NCBI GenBank assembly: GCA_023213315.1
Contig: JAKCPI010031621.1
Location: forward strand, 1 to 64,000
Source: Euborellia annulipes
Lineage: Eukaryota; Arthropoda; Insecta; Dermaptera; Anisolabididae
Reading direction: 5' to 3'
Length of the DNA stretch: 64,000 nt
The notes under the pieces: generated by a model
What the model was told of the DNA's origin: nothing
What the model saw: the letters and a program-made list of their open reading frames with translations, nothing else
Databases searched by the model: none
Program-made: the position numbers and the translations under genes
Shown: positions 12,541 to 23,015 of the stretch, piece after piece
Position numbering within the stretch: the first letter of the stretch is position 1
Layout of the letters: every line of letters begins with the position of its first letter

Positions 12541-13210
12541 AAAAAAAAATCTGGTGTGACTGGCGCACAGCACACAACTTTCTCTTACCTTCGGTAATCG
12601 AAAGTTGTGTTCTGTGCTTGTCACACCAGATTTTTTGTGTCGACATATATTTAGTTCCCGACAGTACGGAACATTTGAATTCAGATGTAAAATTTATAAG
12701 TATGGGAAAATATTTATATTTTGTTACCATGGCAACCATTTCTCCTATCTTTCCTATGAAACACAAGAGTAAAGTGGTCTTCAGAAGATTTCAATTGCAA
12801 AATGAGAATATACATTTTAAAGAGCATCTAAAAAATAATTGATTTTTGAATTTAAAAAAAAATCGTTGGAGCAAATTTTGAGAAAATCGAAAAAAACTGA
12901 AAAAGTACATCAGTAAAGTACTAGTACTCTTTGGCCGATTTTGATTAAAAGCTTATTTTTCCGGTCCCGGGAGATGTTTAACTTCAATATAAAATTTCAA
13001 CCTCGTAGCTCAATTTCTTCATGCTTAAAATTGAACACACACACACACACACCCACACACAGACAGACCATCTCGCGAAAACCACTTTTTTGGATTCAGG
13101 GGACCTCAAAACGTGAAGATCCATCAAAATCTCGACATCGAATTTTTGACATGAATCCAATACTTTCTCTCTATATATATATTACATTTATACATAGGTA
13201 AGAGAAAGTA
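12541..13210 (-). repeat. R1 dispersed repeat, full-length minus-strand copy
   Basis: Nearly identical, inverted, to 60224-60902. It lies inside the hAT element. Both terminal hairpins are intact: the CTGGTGTGAC/GTCACACCAG arm pair at 12550-12632, and AGAGAAAGTA near 13205. Confidence 0.9.
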
Positions 13211-13301
13211 AAAAGGTCAAATAATTTTTTCTTGAGGGAGAAAAAAATTTTAGTCTCCCTAAAAAAAGGTAAAATGATTTTCACGGGAGGGAAAAAAATT
13301 C

Positions 13302-13603
13302 AAAAATATAATAAAAAAAAACTTTTTAAAAAAATGCTTTTATTTAAATTGAACTAAAAAGAGAGAAATAATTTAATTGTTCTTGTTAAAATTGTTTAAT
13401 ATTTATGACTTAAAATAAAAGCGTGGGCGCTCATTGATACTCGTAGCTTAAGGGAAGCCTCGGAATAACTTCGAAGCGCCCACGCTTTTATTTTAAGTCA
13501 TAAATATTAAACAATTTTAACAAGAACAATTAAATTATTTCTCTCTTTTTAGTTCAATTTAAATAAAAGCATTTTTTAAAAAGTTTTTTTTTATTATATT
13601 TTT
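13302..13603. repeat. Near-perfect 128-bp palindrome
   Basis: Arms 13302-13430 and about 13476-13603 are essentially exact reverse complements, with a 45-base loop (TCATTGATACTCGTAGCTTA...). The inner arm tips are GCGTGGGCGC / GCGCCCACGC. The near identity of the arms in otherwise mutated DNA points to recent origin or arm-to-arm gene conversion. Confidence 0.9.
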
Positions 13604-13676
13604 ATTTCAAACTTTTTAGTCTTTTTTATTATAGATAGAGTATTAAATAAAAAAAGAAGGCAGGAAGCGGGAGGCA

Positions 13677-14090
13677 TCAAATAAAGTACCACATTAGTTT
13701 GGACTATTTTGATAAAAAGCTTCAGACAATTGTTGTCATCAAAAATTAACCTTAAATATCAAATTACACAACTCTAGTTCACTGGGAAGTCTTCAAAATA
13801 GATTAATTCGTGTAGGGTTTCAAATAAAGTACCACATTAGTTTGGACTATTTTGATATAAATATCCACATCATTGTTCTCACCAAAAATGAGCCTTAAAT
13901 ATCAAATTTCACACCTCTAGCTCATCGGGAAGGCTTTTGAAAATAGATTTGTTTGCGTGAGGTTTCAAATAAAGTACCACATTAATTTGGCCTATTTTGG
14001 TGAAAAATTTTTTACAAGGGTGTCCCTAAAAATGAGCCTTAAATATCAAATTTCACACCTCTAGCTCATCGGGAAGTGCCTTAAGCAAAG
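13677..14090 (+). repeat. Three tandem units of about 143-155 bp
   Basis: Units start at TCAAATAAAGTACCACATTA (13677, 13820, 13975) and each ends with a block like CACACCTCTAGCTCATCGGG. They lie within the hAT element; a fragment AATAAAGTACCACA also occurs near 31842. Confidence 0.85.
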
Positions 14091-14684
14091 ACTCAAAGTT
14101 GGTGACCTTGAAAGAGTAAGTTAAATAAAAGCATTTAAAAAAAAAAAAAAGTAAAATGAAAAAAAATTTTTATAGGAAATACAAGTTTCGGTTTCGGTTA
14201 CGGTTTCGGCCGAAACTAAGGTTGAGGCCGAATACGGTTCGGTTTCGGTTTCGGCTGAAAATCTTGTTTCGGTCGGACCCTAATTATTATCTACTATTCT
14301 CAGAAGATATTAAATAACAATATTGTTAAGCAATTATACAAAATTAGATATTTATATTTTCATGCCTAACCCGAGTCTAATTATAAGCCTAGTAAAATTA
14401 GAGTAAGCGATTATCAAGCCAAAACATAAATCGCGACTTCTCATATTCTTATTTAAATTTAAATTATTATTAGCCTAATCAAAAATTTATTTCTAAGTTT
14501 AATGAGAAAAATTCAATTTTATAAGCAAAAGCTTCAATCGGGCTCGTTGTTAATCGGCATTACTATTTAATAATAAAATTCTAAATCCAGTATCCTCGCC
14601 CCCGTTTGTCGAACACAGGATCTCTGACTAGTTCTACTTCCTTTGTACCACTGGATGCTCGCCCTCCTAGTTTTTTAACCATTA

Positions 14685-15338
14685 ATCTCTTACCTCTATA
14701 TATGTTTATATATAGAGAGAAAGTATTGGTTTCATGTCAAAAATTCGATGTCGAGATTTTAATGGATATACGTTTTGAGGTCCCCTGAATCCTAAAAAGT
14801 GGTTTTCGTGACCTGGTCTGTCTGTGTTCAATTTAAAGCTTGAAGGAATTGAGCTAGGAGGTTGAAATTTTATATTTAAATTAGGCACCCCTGAGGCGTG
14901 AAAATAAGCTTTTAATCAAAATCGGCCAAAAAGTACTAGTACTTTACCTTTTCAGTTTATTTAGATTTTCTCAAAATTCGCTCCAACGATTTTGTTTAAA
15001 ATTCCAAAAATCAATTATTTTTTAGAGGCTCTTTAAAATGTATATTCTCATTTTGTCATTGAAATCTTCTGAAGACCACTTTACTCTTGTTCTCCATGGA
15101 AAAGACGGGAGAAATGGTGCCAGAGTAACAAAATATAAATATTTACACATGTTTATAAATTTTACATTTTGAATTCAGATATACCGTAAGTTACTGTCCG
15201 AAACTAAATATATAAAACTAATATATTTATATATTTCGACATTTATATATTTCGCATTTATATATTTCGACATTTATATATTTCGACACGAAAAATCTGG
15301 TGGGACAAGCACAGAACACAACTTTCGATTACCGAAAT
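14685..15338 (+). repeat. R1 dispersed repeat, near full-length
   Basis: Begins TCTCTTACCTCTATATATG and carries the conserved block at about 14740-14830. Near its 3' end it has a private array of four ATTTATATATTTCGAC units (about 15215-15290). The closing hairpin is truncated after ACAACTTTCGATTACCGAA. Confidence 0.85.
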
Positions 15339-16879
15339 GAATTTTAAGCATGTCATTTTTTACTTCCGTAAAAAAATGTATTTTATTATCATTTCTATTC
15401 ATTTATTTTTCGGTAGAAAATAATAAATAAAAGCCTTGTAATTAGATTTGACGTTATATATAGGGCACCGTTGAGAAATAAGAAGAATTCGTATCTCCGC
15501 TTTGATTGAGTTTATCTATTTCACATTTTCTGACATTTAAACATTATTAATGATTTCACTAATCTTGATAATTAAACTTCGTATTGCAGTTATCTCGAGC
15601 AAAACAAATCATATTTATATTTAAGATTCAGGCATAAATCAAGAGACCTATAAATCAAAACAAGCTCTAACGAAATTAGTCTCCCGTGCTATTTGTATTA
15701 ATGATTATGCTTAAAAATTTAGCTGATTAGCAAATAAAATTTATTTTGGTAGAACAAAAAAAGAATAAAAATGAAAATGTTTTGTTATAAAAACGATTCA
15801 CATTTTAATATATATTCAGGAGGGAGTGAAAATGCTGAATAATTAATGTTAGTATATTATTTTAAAAGAAAAGAAAAAAAACGCTTATTTCCCCTGTAAA
15901 TATTTCATTATTTTATCATGAAATAATTGGCTATGAGTTGACTTACGATATTTTATAATTACTTTTTGAAGTTAATATTTTGCTTGATAACTTCTATAAG
16001 GGGTCCAAGAGTCCTAAGGCGGGTGGTGCAGCTAGTTATATATAATTTCGGAGTCTGTCACATTCTGTTTGACCAACTTCCAGCTGGAATTTCGAAATAA
16101 AATTTTGTCGTCTAAGGAGCCAATTGAATGGTCTCCAAAAGACCAAAGGCAGGTGACGCGAGTAGTCATATTTTAGACCTATAATTTAGCAAAAAAAATA
16201 TTTAAATTTTACTTTAAAGGTAACTAATAATAATAATAATAATAACTAAAAGTAATTTAAAGCATTTTTTTTTTTTTGAAAATATATTTCTATATCTATC
16301 TACATATACAGTATGGTACTATATCAACATTTACGGTTATATATTAGATATATAAATCTTTCATCCCGTTTTTAGATAGCGTTTGAAAAATATAAAATTA
16401 ACTTATGGGTCATTAGGTCAGAAAGTAATCAGAAAAAATTGTTCAACTATATTGTGTATAGAGAGAGAGAAAAAATAATACGATTAACGATAACAGCAGT
16501 ATGAGGTAAAAATTATGGATATGTGACAGGGTCAATATTTCAGTCAAGAATAAAAAAAAAAAAAAAAAAAAACATATAAATCGTTACAAAATACATTATA
16601 GGATATTTAGTTTGTTTCTTTACAAGCCATTTGTTTCGAGTACCTACTTGGAAATACTTTATAATTGAGTCACGAGGAATAATTTAGTTCAAAGGCCAGG
16701 AATTATAGAAGAAGGGCAGGTATTATTTTTTAAACAGAATTCAAAATATACAAATCGATAAATTTAATAGCCATGATGATACATAATAGATTGGTGTGTG
16801 TTTTTATTTATTTAGACATACCTGTGTTTATATTTTTTTTTTTTCAAACATATTCAATATATAGTTTGATAAACCCGCC
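15339..16879. other. AT-rich DNA, no gene seen
   Basis: No coding, RNA or clear transposon signal apart from a short ATA microsatellite near 16228 and poly-A at 16552-16570. Confidence 0.5.
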
Positions 16880-16915
16880 CGGGGCAGGGAGGGGCCTCCC
16901 TCCCTCCCTGCCCCG
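16880..16915. repeat. GC-rich hairpin
   Basis: GGGGCAGGGAGGGG pairs with CTCCCTCCCTGCCCC across a few bases, in AT-rich surroundings. It could fold as a hairpin or a G-quadruplex. Origin unknown. Confidence 0.7.
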
Positions 16916-17034
16916 TGTCCCTGTCAGTGAGAAGTGATAGTGATATTCAACCGTTGAATATTTATTTAAATCGCTTGTAAATAGTTGTAATATTTAAGAA
17001 GCTGGTCTCCACGATATTCAGATATTATAATTTT

Positions 17035-17122
17035 TAAATTTATTTAAGGTCTTTTTCGGAATCTACCGCCATTTAGACCCCTTTATTTAAATCAATTAGC
17101 TATAAATAAATACGATACCTGG
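17035..17122 (-). mobile_element. SINE family 2, partial
   Basis: TTTATTTAAGGTCTTTTTCGG and CCATTTAGACCC match the 3' half of the adjacent family 2 copy, in the same orientation; the tRNA-like head is missing. Confidence 0.6.
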
Positions 17123-17130
17123 ATCACTGT

Positions 17131-17312
17131 TTTTTTTTATTTATTTAAGGTCTGTTTTAGGCAACAAAGATCAGTCATTTAGACCCCGTCTCTATTTCAA
17201 TTTAGTGATAGCCAATTAAATTGAAATAAATTTTTTTGTCGCATGAGATCGGATTCGAACCCGCGACTTTTGGTACAGAAGGCCAGCACGCTGGCCACTA
17301 CACCAAGGCCCA
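17131..17312 (-). mobile_element. tRNA-derived SINE, family 2, full length
   Basis: The minus strand reads GGCCTTGGTGTAGTGGCCAG (A-box TTGGTGTAGTGG), then GCGGGTTCGAATCCGATCTC (B-box GGTTCGAATCC, perfect), then a body with CAATTTAATTGGCTATC and GGGGTCTAAATG, and ends (TTTA)n. About 180 bp. The B-box suggests that the Pol III promoter is still good. Confidence 0.88.
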
Positions 17313-17334
17313 TCATGGCTCACTGTTGTTTTGT

Positions 17335-17722
17335 ATAAGTTTAATCATACTCTCTGGGCGATCGATTTCGATTTGTCTACTATCATCAGGCCAGAGTTAT
17401 TTAGTTGTTGTTTCTAGGGAGGTATCATTTTAACATGAGCGTTTTTTTATTATTCATTCTATTCCTATTTTTTTAAGCAACTAGCCTAGTGAGGATAGAA
17501 GCGATGAGTCTTGTCATGCGTTTGTTAATGTGAAATCCTGTTAAAGTGAATTGCTAATAAACATAACTTTGAATTTGAATTGAATATTTTTTTTTTACGC
17601 CCACCACTAAATTAAAAAATACAAAAAAAAATCTATCACGTCAAAAAGATACCGCTCTATAAACAACAACTAAATAATGCATAACTGATGATGGTAGACA
17701 AACCATCGCCTAGAAAGTGTCT
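17335..17722. repeat. Inverted repeat pair (about 85-bp arms)
   Basis: The left arm (17335-17432) and right arm (17640-17722) share AACAACAACTAAATAA, GATGATGGTAGACAAA and the ATCGCC..GAAAGTG region in opposite orientation. Both arms keep CTGATGAT(A/G)GTAGACAAA, close to the CTGATGA motif of the other foldbacks. Confidence 0.7.
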
Positions 17723-18038
17723 ATAAACTTATATTTGACACATCTATTTTAGTTCTAGTAGGAGTTTAACATCTCGCTTCCCCGTTTATGAAAATTGATT
17801 TAGATTACTGCCAATTTGGAGTAGAAGTACATGTTAAAATATATTTGAAAGGTGGAAAAAAAGGGTATATTTGTCTATGTTATGTTTTGTTTATTTTGAT
17901 TATTTTTTTTTTTTTTTTTTTTTTTTTACTTTCTCGTATAGAGAAAGTTATGTAATCGTAAAAAAATTCGACTTCGAGATTTTGATGTTTCTCCACGTTT
18001 TAGACCTCCCTGAGTCCAAAAAACCATTTTTGGCATTA

Positions 18039-18042
<4 letters not shown>

Positions 18043-18069
<27 letters not shown>
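18043..18069. repeat. (GT)n microsatellite
   Basis: About 13 GT units in the left arm of the long inverted repeat. The right arm has only ACACACACCC, so expansion postdates the palindrome. Confidence 0.9.
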
Positions 18070-18417
18070 AAACACGATTGCTTAAAAACCAAAGCAGCTA
18101 GATCGATGAAACTTGGTATATGCTCCTTACACTAAAATTGTAGATTTCTATCAACTTTTGGAGTAAATACGTCACTTGGAAGTAGTACTTTACTTAAAAA
18201 GTTTTTTCCAAAATTTTGAAATTTTCAATTTTTTTGTTATATTATGATAAAATACTCTATTTTAAAAGTTTTTATTCTTTGACATTTTTTCGAAAACTGA
18301 ATAGTTTTTGAAATAATCACAGAAGAAATAGAAAATTTTCGTTAATTTTGATAAAAAAATCAAAACAAAATCATACAGGTGTCATTAAAAAAGGGTATAT
18401 ATAAACAAATTCATTTG

Positions 18418-18500
18418 TTTCACAAATTCATTTGTTTCACAAATTCATTTGTTTCACAAATTCATTTGTTTCACAAATTCATTTGTTTATATTTACCCTT
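18418..18500. repeat. Five 17-bp tandem repeats at palindrome centre
   Basis: The unit ACAAATTCATTTGTTTC, itself nearly self-complementary, is repeated five times with no variation and forms the hairpin loop of the long inverted repeat. Confidence 0.9.
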
Positions 18501-18648
18501 TTTTTAATGACACCTGTATGATTTTGTTTTGATTTTTTATCAAAATTAACGAAAATTTTCTATTTCTTCTGTGATTATTTCAAAAACTATTCAGTTTTCG
18601 AAAAAATGTCAAAGAATAAAAACTTTTTAAAATAGAGTATTTTATCAT

Positions 18649-18955
18649 TGATTGATTTGATTGATTGATTAGTTGTTCTGGGGCTTCTCTTTGCACTGCG
18701 ACCTTCTAGATCAGATCTATTGTGCTCCCGATCTAGGAATGGTTTGAATTCGGGTGATGTTTTACCCCTGAATTCCTATGTCCATCCCTCAGGCCCTAAA
18801 TGCCTGGAATTGGAGGGGATGTGTACTCCCTTTTGCTCCAGCAGAGACGTTCGACTTTGGTTGAATTTTTTTTCGGCAAGTTGGGTTCGAACTCGAGTGA
18901 CATTTTACCTCGAATTACTAAGCCTCAGCTTATCCGATAAGCCACGCTCGCCTCC
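18649..18955 (-). mobile_element. tRNA-derived SINE, family 3, with 13-bp TSD
   Basis: Flanked by the exact duplication AGTATTTTATCAT (18636-18648, 18956-18968). The minus strand reads GGAGGCGAGCGTGGCTTATC (A-box TGGCTTATCGG), then GAGTTCGAACCCAACTTG (B-box), a body with CAGGCATTTAGGGCCTGAGG, and an (ATCA)n-type tail, seen as TGATTGATTTGATTGATTG on the plus strand. Unlike families 1 and 2 it lacks poly-A. It was inserted after the palindrome formed. Confidence 0.92.
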
Positions 18956-19204
18956 AGTATTTTATCATAATATAACAAAGAAATTGAAAATTTCAAAATT
19001 TTGGAAAAAACTTTTTAAGTAAAGTACTACTTCCAAGTGACGTATTTACTCCAAAAGTTGATAGAAATCTACAATTTTAGTGTAAGGAACATATACCAAG
19101 TTTCATCGATCTAGCTGCTTTGGTTTTTAAGCAATCGTGTTAACACACACCCAGACGTAATTCCAAAAGAATATACGAGAAAGTCTCGGGGAAGTCATTC
19201 CCCA

Positions 19205-19490
19205 TATTTTTTTAAAACATTCACACTTTTTTCTCATTCACACTCACACTCACACACACATTCACACAGTCTTTTCGGCAACTTAGGCCATTTAAGACTT
19301 TTAGACGATAACCGTTGTAAGTAATATATAAATTGTAGGTTCAGGCATTTCTAATTTTGATTATTTAAGCAGTCATTAAAGCGTTTCCCAACTCTCGGGC
19401 TTGGTGGCGTGCTTGTCTTGTATACCAAGGGTCGCGGGTTCGGATCCCAGGCAGGCCGATGATTTTATTTAAGCCATTTGGATATCAAAT
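19205..19490. mobile_element. SINE family 1 with inverted 5' half
   Basis: 19205-19352 is the 3' half on the minus strand (poly-T, CACACTTTTTTCTCATTCAC, AGTCTTTTCGGCAAC). 19393-19490 is the tRNA-like head on the plus strand (CTCGGGCTTGGTGGCGTG, GCGGGTTCGGATCCCAGGCA). The two halves face each other around about 40 bp. This is the arrangement produced by twin priming during target-primed reverse transcription. Two independent truncated insertions are the alternative. Confidence 0.75.
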
Positions 19491-21172
19491 AACTTTTTGA
19501 ACTGAAAAATTTGAATTAGGCCTACGCTTTTTCCCAGTTCAGGGCATAAGGAGAATGATATTTTTCAACAGAAAATACAAAAAACTGATTTTCGAAAAAA
19601 AAGTGGAGTTAGACACCTTACTAATTAGAACGTCGATATATTTTTATTTTTAGTTACTTTTAAAATTGTGTGGACGAATGTTTCCATTTTCTTTCCCACA
19701 GTTTTTATTACTGAGGAAGAAAAAAAGTATTTGTCAAAAAGAAATAAGCATAGCTACTTGGCCTTTTATTTATTTATTCTACTACATATTGATTCAGCTA
19801 TCCACCTCGCTAACTAACATAATACACTGTCGGATATTTTTTTTTCATCTATCAATAAAAAAAAAAACATTTTAACATTTTATTTTTGCACTGATTAATA
19901 TATTATTAAATATATCATGTTTGGAAAGTTCACAAATAAATTATTGAGAAAAAGAAAGAAAAAGAGAGAGAGAAACAAAAATCCTTTTCTAAAGAAAAGT
20001 TTGTGTCATTAAGCTTTAATGAAAGATTGATTTTATAGTCTTGAAAACAAATTTCAGCAGCTTCTTTCATTACACCCCTCTAATTAAGCATTATTGAGAT
20101 TTAATTTGAGAAAAGGCTTAATATTTAAAGGAAAAACGGTCCAATTAAAACGACGATATAATTTATAGCAAACATCTTTCTTAATAAGCTCAGCGAATCG
20201 TAATTGAACAACGAACGACGAGAGGAAGAAAATATAATAAATAACTCGAGAGCCTTAGGTTAGTTTATTTAATTTAACTTCAAACAACCCCCTTCTCTCC
20301 AGTCTTACACCCTTTTGGGGTGAGTTGAATTGAATCTTGGTAAAGTTTTCCATCCCCCATTTGCCTCCTTTTCCACTTCCACGCAAACCGTACCACTCTC
20401 AAGTCCCTGAGCCGCAGACAAGAGACGCAGATTAAAAATCGTAATTTATTGAGCTTTATTGATTTAAGAAGAGATTTTGGGTCAGTATTTATTTTCGTAA
20501 AAAAAAAATCCTTAAATTAGAAATTTATCTAGTTAAAAGAAAAGGAAATTAACATATATATATATAAAGAGAGATGTTATATATGTATATATAAACTATT
20601 TTAGAGAGGGGGTAATCACAACGCCCCCCCCCCCCCAACAAAAAAATCAACTTCCATTATTATCTGAATTTAATATACAAAGTAAAAAATATTTTTCATA
20701 CCTCTCGTCATCAATAATATGAGAGAAAAAAATAAATTTAATAGATAGATCGTTTCAATCCCCAGCTGGGTTTTTCATAATTGTCCCCATTAAAAATAAA
20801 TAAATACATATTCAAATACGGTTCAAATAAAATGGAAAATATTGATATAATTGTCCCCTTATTCAAGTACAAAAAATAGTACTAAAGTAGACCTATTAAA
20901 AAATATTATTTTAATTTCCTTCTCATTTCTTTTAGGGGCGAGTCTCAAAAAACCATTATTAGGCGATTCAGAAGCTGATTACTCTAGGGGGCAAGAGATG
21001 CCGTTAGTTCTGCCTGAAACACGGATTTTAGTCCATTTCATTTGAAAGGTTCCAGCAAATTAATTAAAGGCAAAAAATTATTTTTTAACACAATGATTAC
21101 TAATTTAATTATCTAAAAGATATAGACCGATTTTTTTTTAATTGGCCTATCTTTTATTTAATGTGATTAAAC
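19491..21172. other. AT-rich DNA, no gene seen
   Basis: Contains an AT/GA microsatellite patch near 20550-20600 and a poly-C run at 20624-20636. No coding signal; open frames near 19666 and 20851 look random. Confidence 0.5.
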
Positions 21173-21174
21173 TA

Positions 21175-21855
21175 AAGGTGGAATTCCGAGCAACGCGACA
21201 GAGCGGCAGCGTCAATAGCGTCACTGCTGCCGCGACAGTGTCGCGGCGGTTGTGTCGCGCTTGTGACTTCCGATGTCGACGTCAGTAAACAAACGCGACC
21301 TATTGTCCTAACCTAAAAAATTTTAATTCTGAACGCCGCCATTTTTTTTTTGTTATGAAAAAGCTCCGCGGCAGCGACCGATCGAGAGCAAACGAGGCAG
21401 GGTTGCTGCCGCTAGAGCGGCAATGACGTCACGGCAGTGCCGCGGCGTCTGTGTCGCAACACTCGATTAGCCTTTCATTTATTTACACATGACATGTACT
21501 GTAGCTCTGCAGCCGATAATAAAAAATAGATTGAATTGTTATTGGGGTTATTGTCGCCACGACAGAGGGCAGGTCAATAGTCACTTAGGTGACACTGCGT
21601 GACTCATTGCGCTCTGGGGCAGGACACTGCCCGTTGTTCTCGATCGGCGCTGCCGGAGGTTTCATAACAAAACAATAAACAAAATGGCGGACTTCAACGA
21701 AAATGAAGATGAAATATTGATAGGATTAACATTTTTAGGTAGGACAATAGGTCGCGTTTGTTTACTGACGCGACATCGGAACACAAGCGCGACACTGTCG
21801 GGCTGCAGTGACGCTATTACCTGCCGCTCTGTCGCGTTGCTCGGAATTCCACCTT
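21175..21855. mobile_element. GC-rich foldback DNA transposon (TA flanks)
   Basis: Termini AAGGTGGAATTCCGAGCAAC and its reverse complement, about 150-bp arms, flanked by TA on both sides (21173, 21856), consistent with a Tc1/mariner-type target. It is strikingly CpG-rich for this DNA. The right arm carries ATGGCGGACTTCAACGAAAA with a good start context, an acidic MADFNENEDEILIGL opening resembling the first codons of a transposase-type protein, but the frame then runs through the terminal repeat. Probably a non-autonomous derivative that kept a 5' coding scrap. Confidence 0.75.
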
Positions 21856-22785
21856 TAAAAAAAAAAAAATTTCCGAAAATCAAAAAAAGAGGGCATCGTT
21901 CCTGGCCTGTTGTAAAATGGTAGAACACTAACCGCTTGCAAGAGGTCAGAGGTTCCCTTGAAATATTTCTAAATTACTTTGAATACTAATTAAATAAGAA
22001 AAATGAAAACAGGCCTCAGATGACGAAAACGACCTTAAATGAATATAAAAAATAATAAAAAATAGATTGAATTGCTATTGGGGGGTTATCTTCAAAAAAA
22101 TGAAAATTATAAATAGCCTATATACAGTTTACTTGCTTTGAATATTATTTATTTATTTACATATATTCAGCGCATTGTATTGGATATTAGATAAAAATAA
22201 ATAATAATTCAACAAGGATACAGCATATAAATCGACAAAAACAAATTGATCTCAAACAAAAAGTAAAGTAAATCAAAAAATTTAATATCACAAAATATAT
22301 TTGTCATTCTTTTATGTATTTCAAAAAAATGGATAAAACCTGCTAGTTCAGCAAATCTTTAACATTTTTTAGAAATAATCTTTTAAAAAGACAGGTGAAG
22401 TCAATGAAACCAATTTGCTTACGTAGTCAGTATGTTATCTAGAAAACTATTCCAGAGCAAGTAATCGAAAAATCTCTTAAACCAAAGAAATGAAGGGGAT
22501 AAATATGAAAAGTATACAAATGTCTACTTCTATCAATAAAAAATATAGAATTCTAAGATTAGGAAGATCATTTGATTTGAGAAGGGGAGAGCGAGTCTTC
22601 GGATCAACAAGATCCTCCTTGATCTTGATTATCAAGTTTCGGATATTTTTATTTATTATATTTATTTGTGTAAAACTGATATTTTTTTAATGTAATTGGG
22701 CCCTAAAATTGAGATTGTTTCACCCCTTAAAATCATGAAAAATTAAAATATCTTCTAAACTTCTAACTTCAACGAAATGGATTTA
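21856..22785 (-). mobile_element. Possible decayed LINE 3' end
   Basis: Weak case. On the minus strand about 22490-22330 reads patches such as RFFDYLLWNSF and, in another frame, FKRLFLKNVKDLL, resembling the LWNSLP...FK..L tail of non-LTR reverse transcriptases. It is followed near 22170 by ATGCGCTGAATATATGTAAA and an (AAAT)n tail, typical of LINE 3' ends. Stops and frame changes abound. Boundaries are uncertain; the rest of the interval shows nothing else. Confidence 0.3.
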
Positions 22786-23015
22786 TTTTGAAAGTGGTGT
22801 AAGTCCATTTTCTATTGTTTCGAGGAAATGAAAGGTTAACATATCTGTTTATTAAAAAATCTATTTACCGACCAATTTTCAATTGTACAAAACATGGGAA
22901 TTTTTTAAGAAATTTACCACTAGCTAGTTATACATAGATTAAATTTAAATTAATTTAAGCATAAATTATGTGATATCTCATTTTTTAAGAAAATGGACTT
23001 ACACCACTTTCAAAA
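22786..23015. mobile_element. MITE with 31-bp inverted ends, TA-flanked
   Basis: Left end TTTTGAAAGTGGTGTAAGTC and right end GACTTACACCACTTTCAAAA are exact reverse complements, with TA on each side. 230 bp, no ORF. A Tc1/mariner-type non-autonomous element by its TA target. Confidence 0.75.

Larger units (their letters stand above)
12384..14282. mobile_element. hAT-type element with (TTTCGG)n subterminal repeats
   Basis: Bounded by an exact 8-bp target duplication ATTATTAT (12376-12383 and 14283-14290), the hallmark of hAT transposons. Termini are TAGGAGCCGACCGAA on the left and TTCGGTCGGACCCTA on the right. Both ends carry dense CGGTTTCGG-type repeats (12390-12510, 14185-14275), as expected for transposase-binding arrays. 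No transposase ORF. The interior was a landing pad: an R1 copy (12541-13210), a large palindrome (13302-13603) and three tandem roughly 150-bp units (13677-14090). Confidence 0.85.
17928..19180. repeat. R1-related long inverted repeat with tandem-repeat loop
   Basis: The left arm 17928-18420 is mirrored by 18480-19180, with a SINE (18649-18955) inserted in the right arm. Without the SINE the arms are about 400-490 bp. They open with ACTTTCTCGTATA, contain TTCGACTTCGAGATTTTG (related to R1) and a (GT)n run present only in the left arm. The loop holds five tandem copies of a 17-bp unit CACAAATTCATTTGTTT. A transcript would form a very long double strand. Confidence 0.9.

Noticed and set aside
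12286..12766. Overlapping 70-127-codon frames on both strands (FGRSFGFGQK.. type).
   Set aside because: Produced by TTTCGG-type subterminal repeats and the R1 end hairpin, not by coding.
22490..22690. A 66-codon open frame whose LRLGRSFDLRRGERVFGSTR stretch recalls HtrA proteases (LGRS.DLR.GE.V..GSP).
   Set aside because: The similarity covers only about 20 residues. The rest of the frame is AT-driven, there is no catalytic GNSGG motif nearby, and the opposite strand looks more like a decayed LINE tail.
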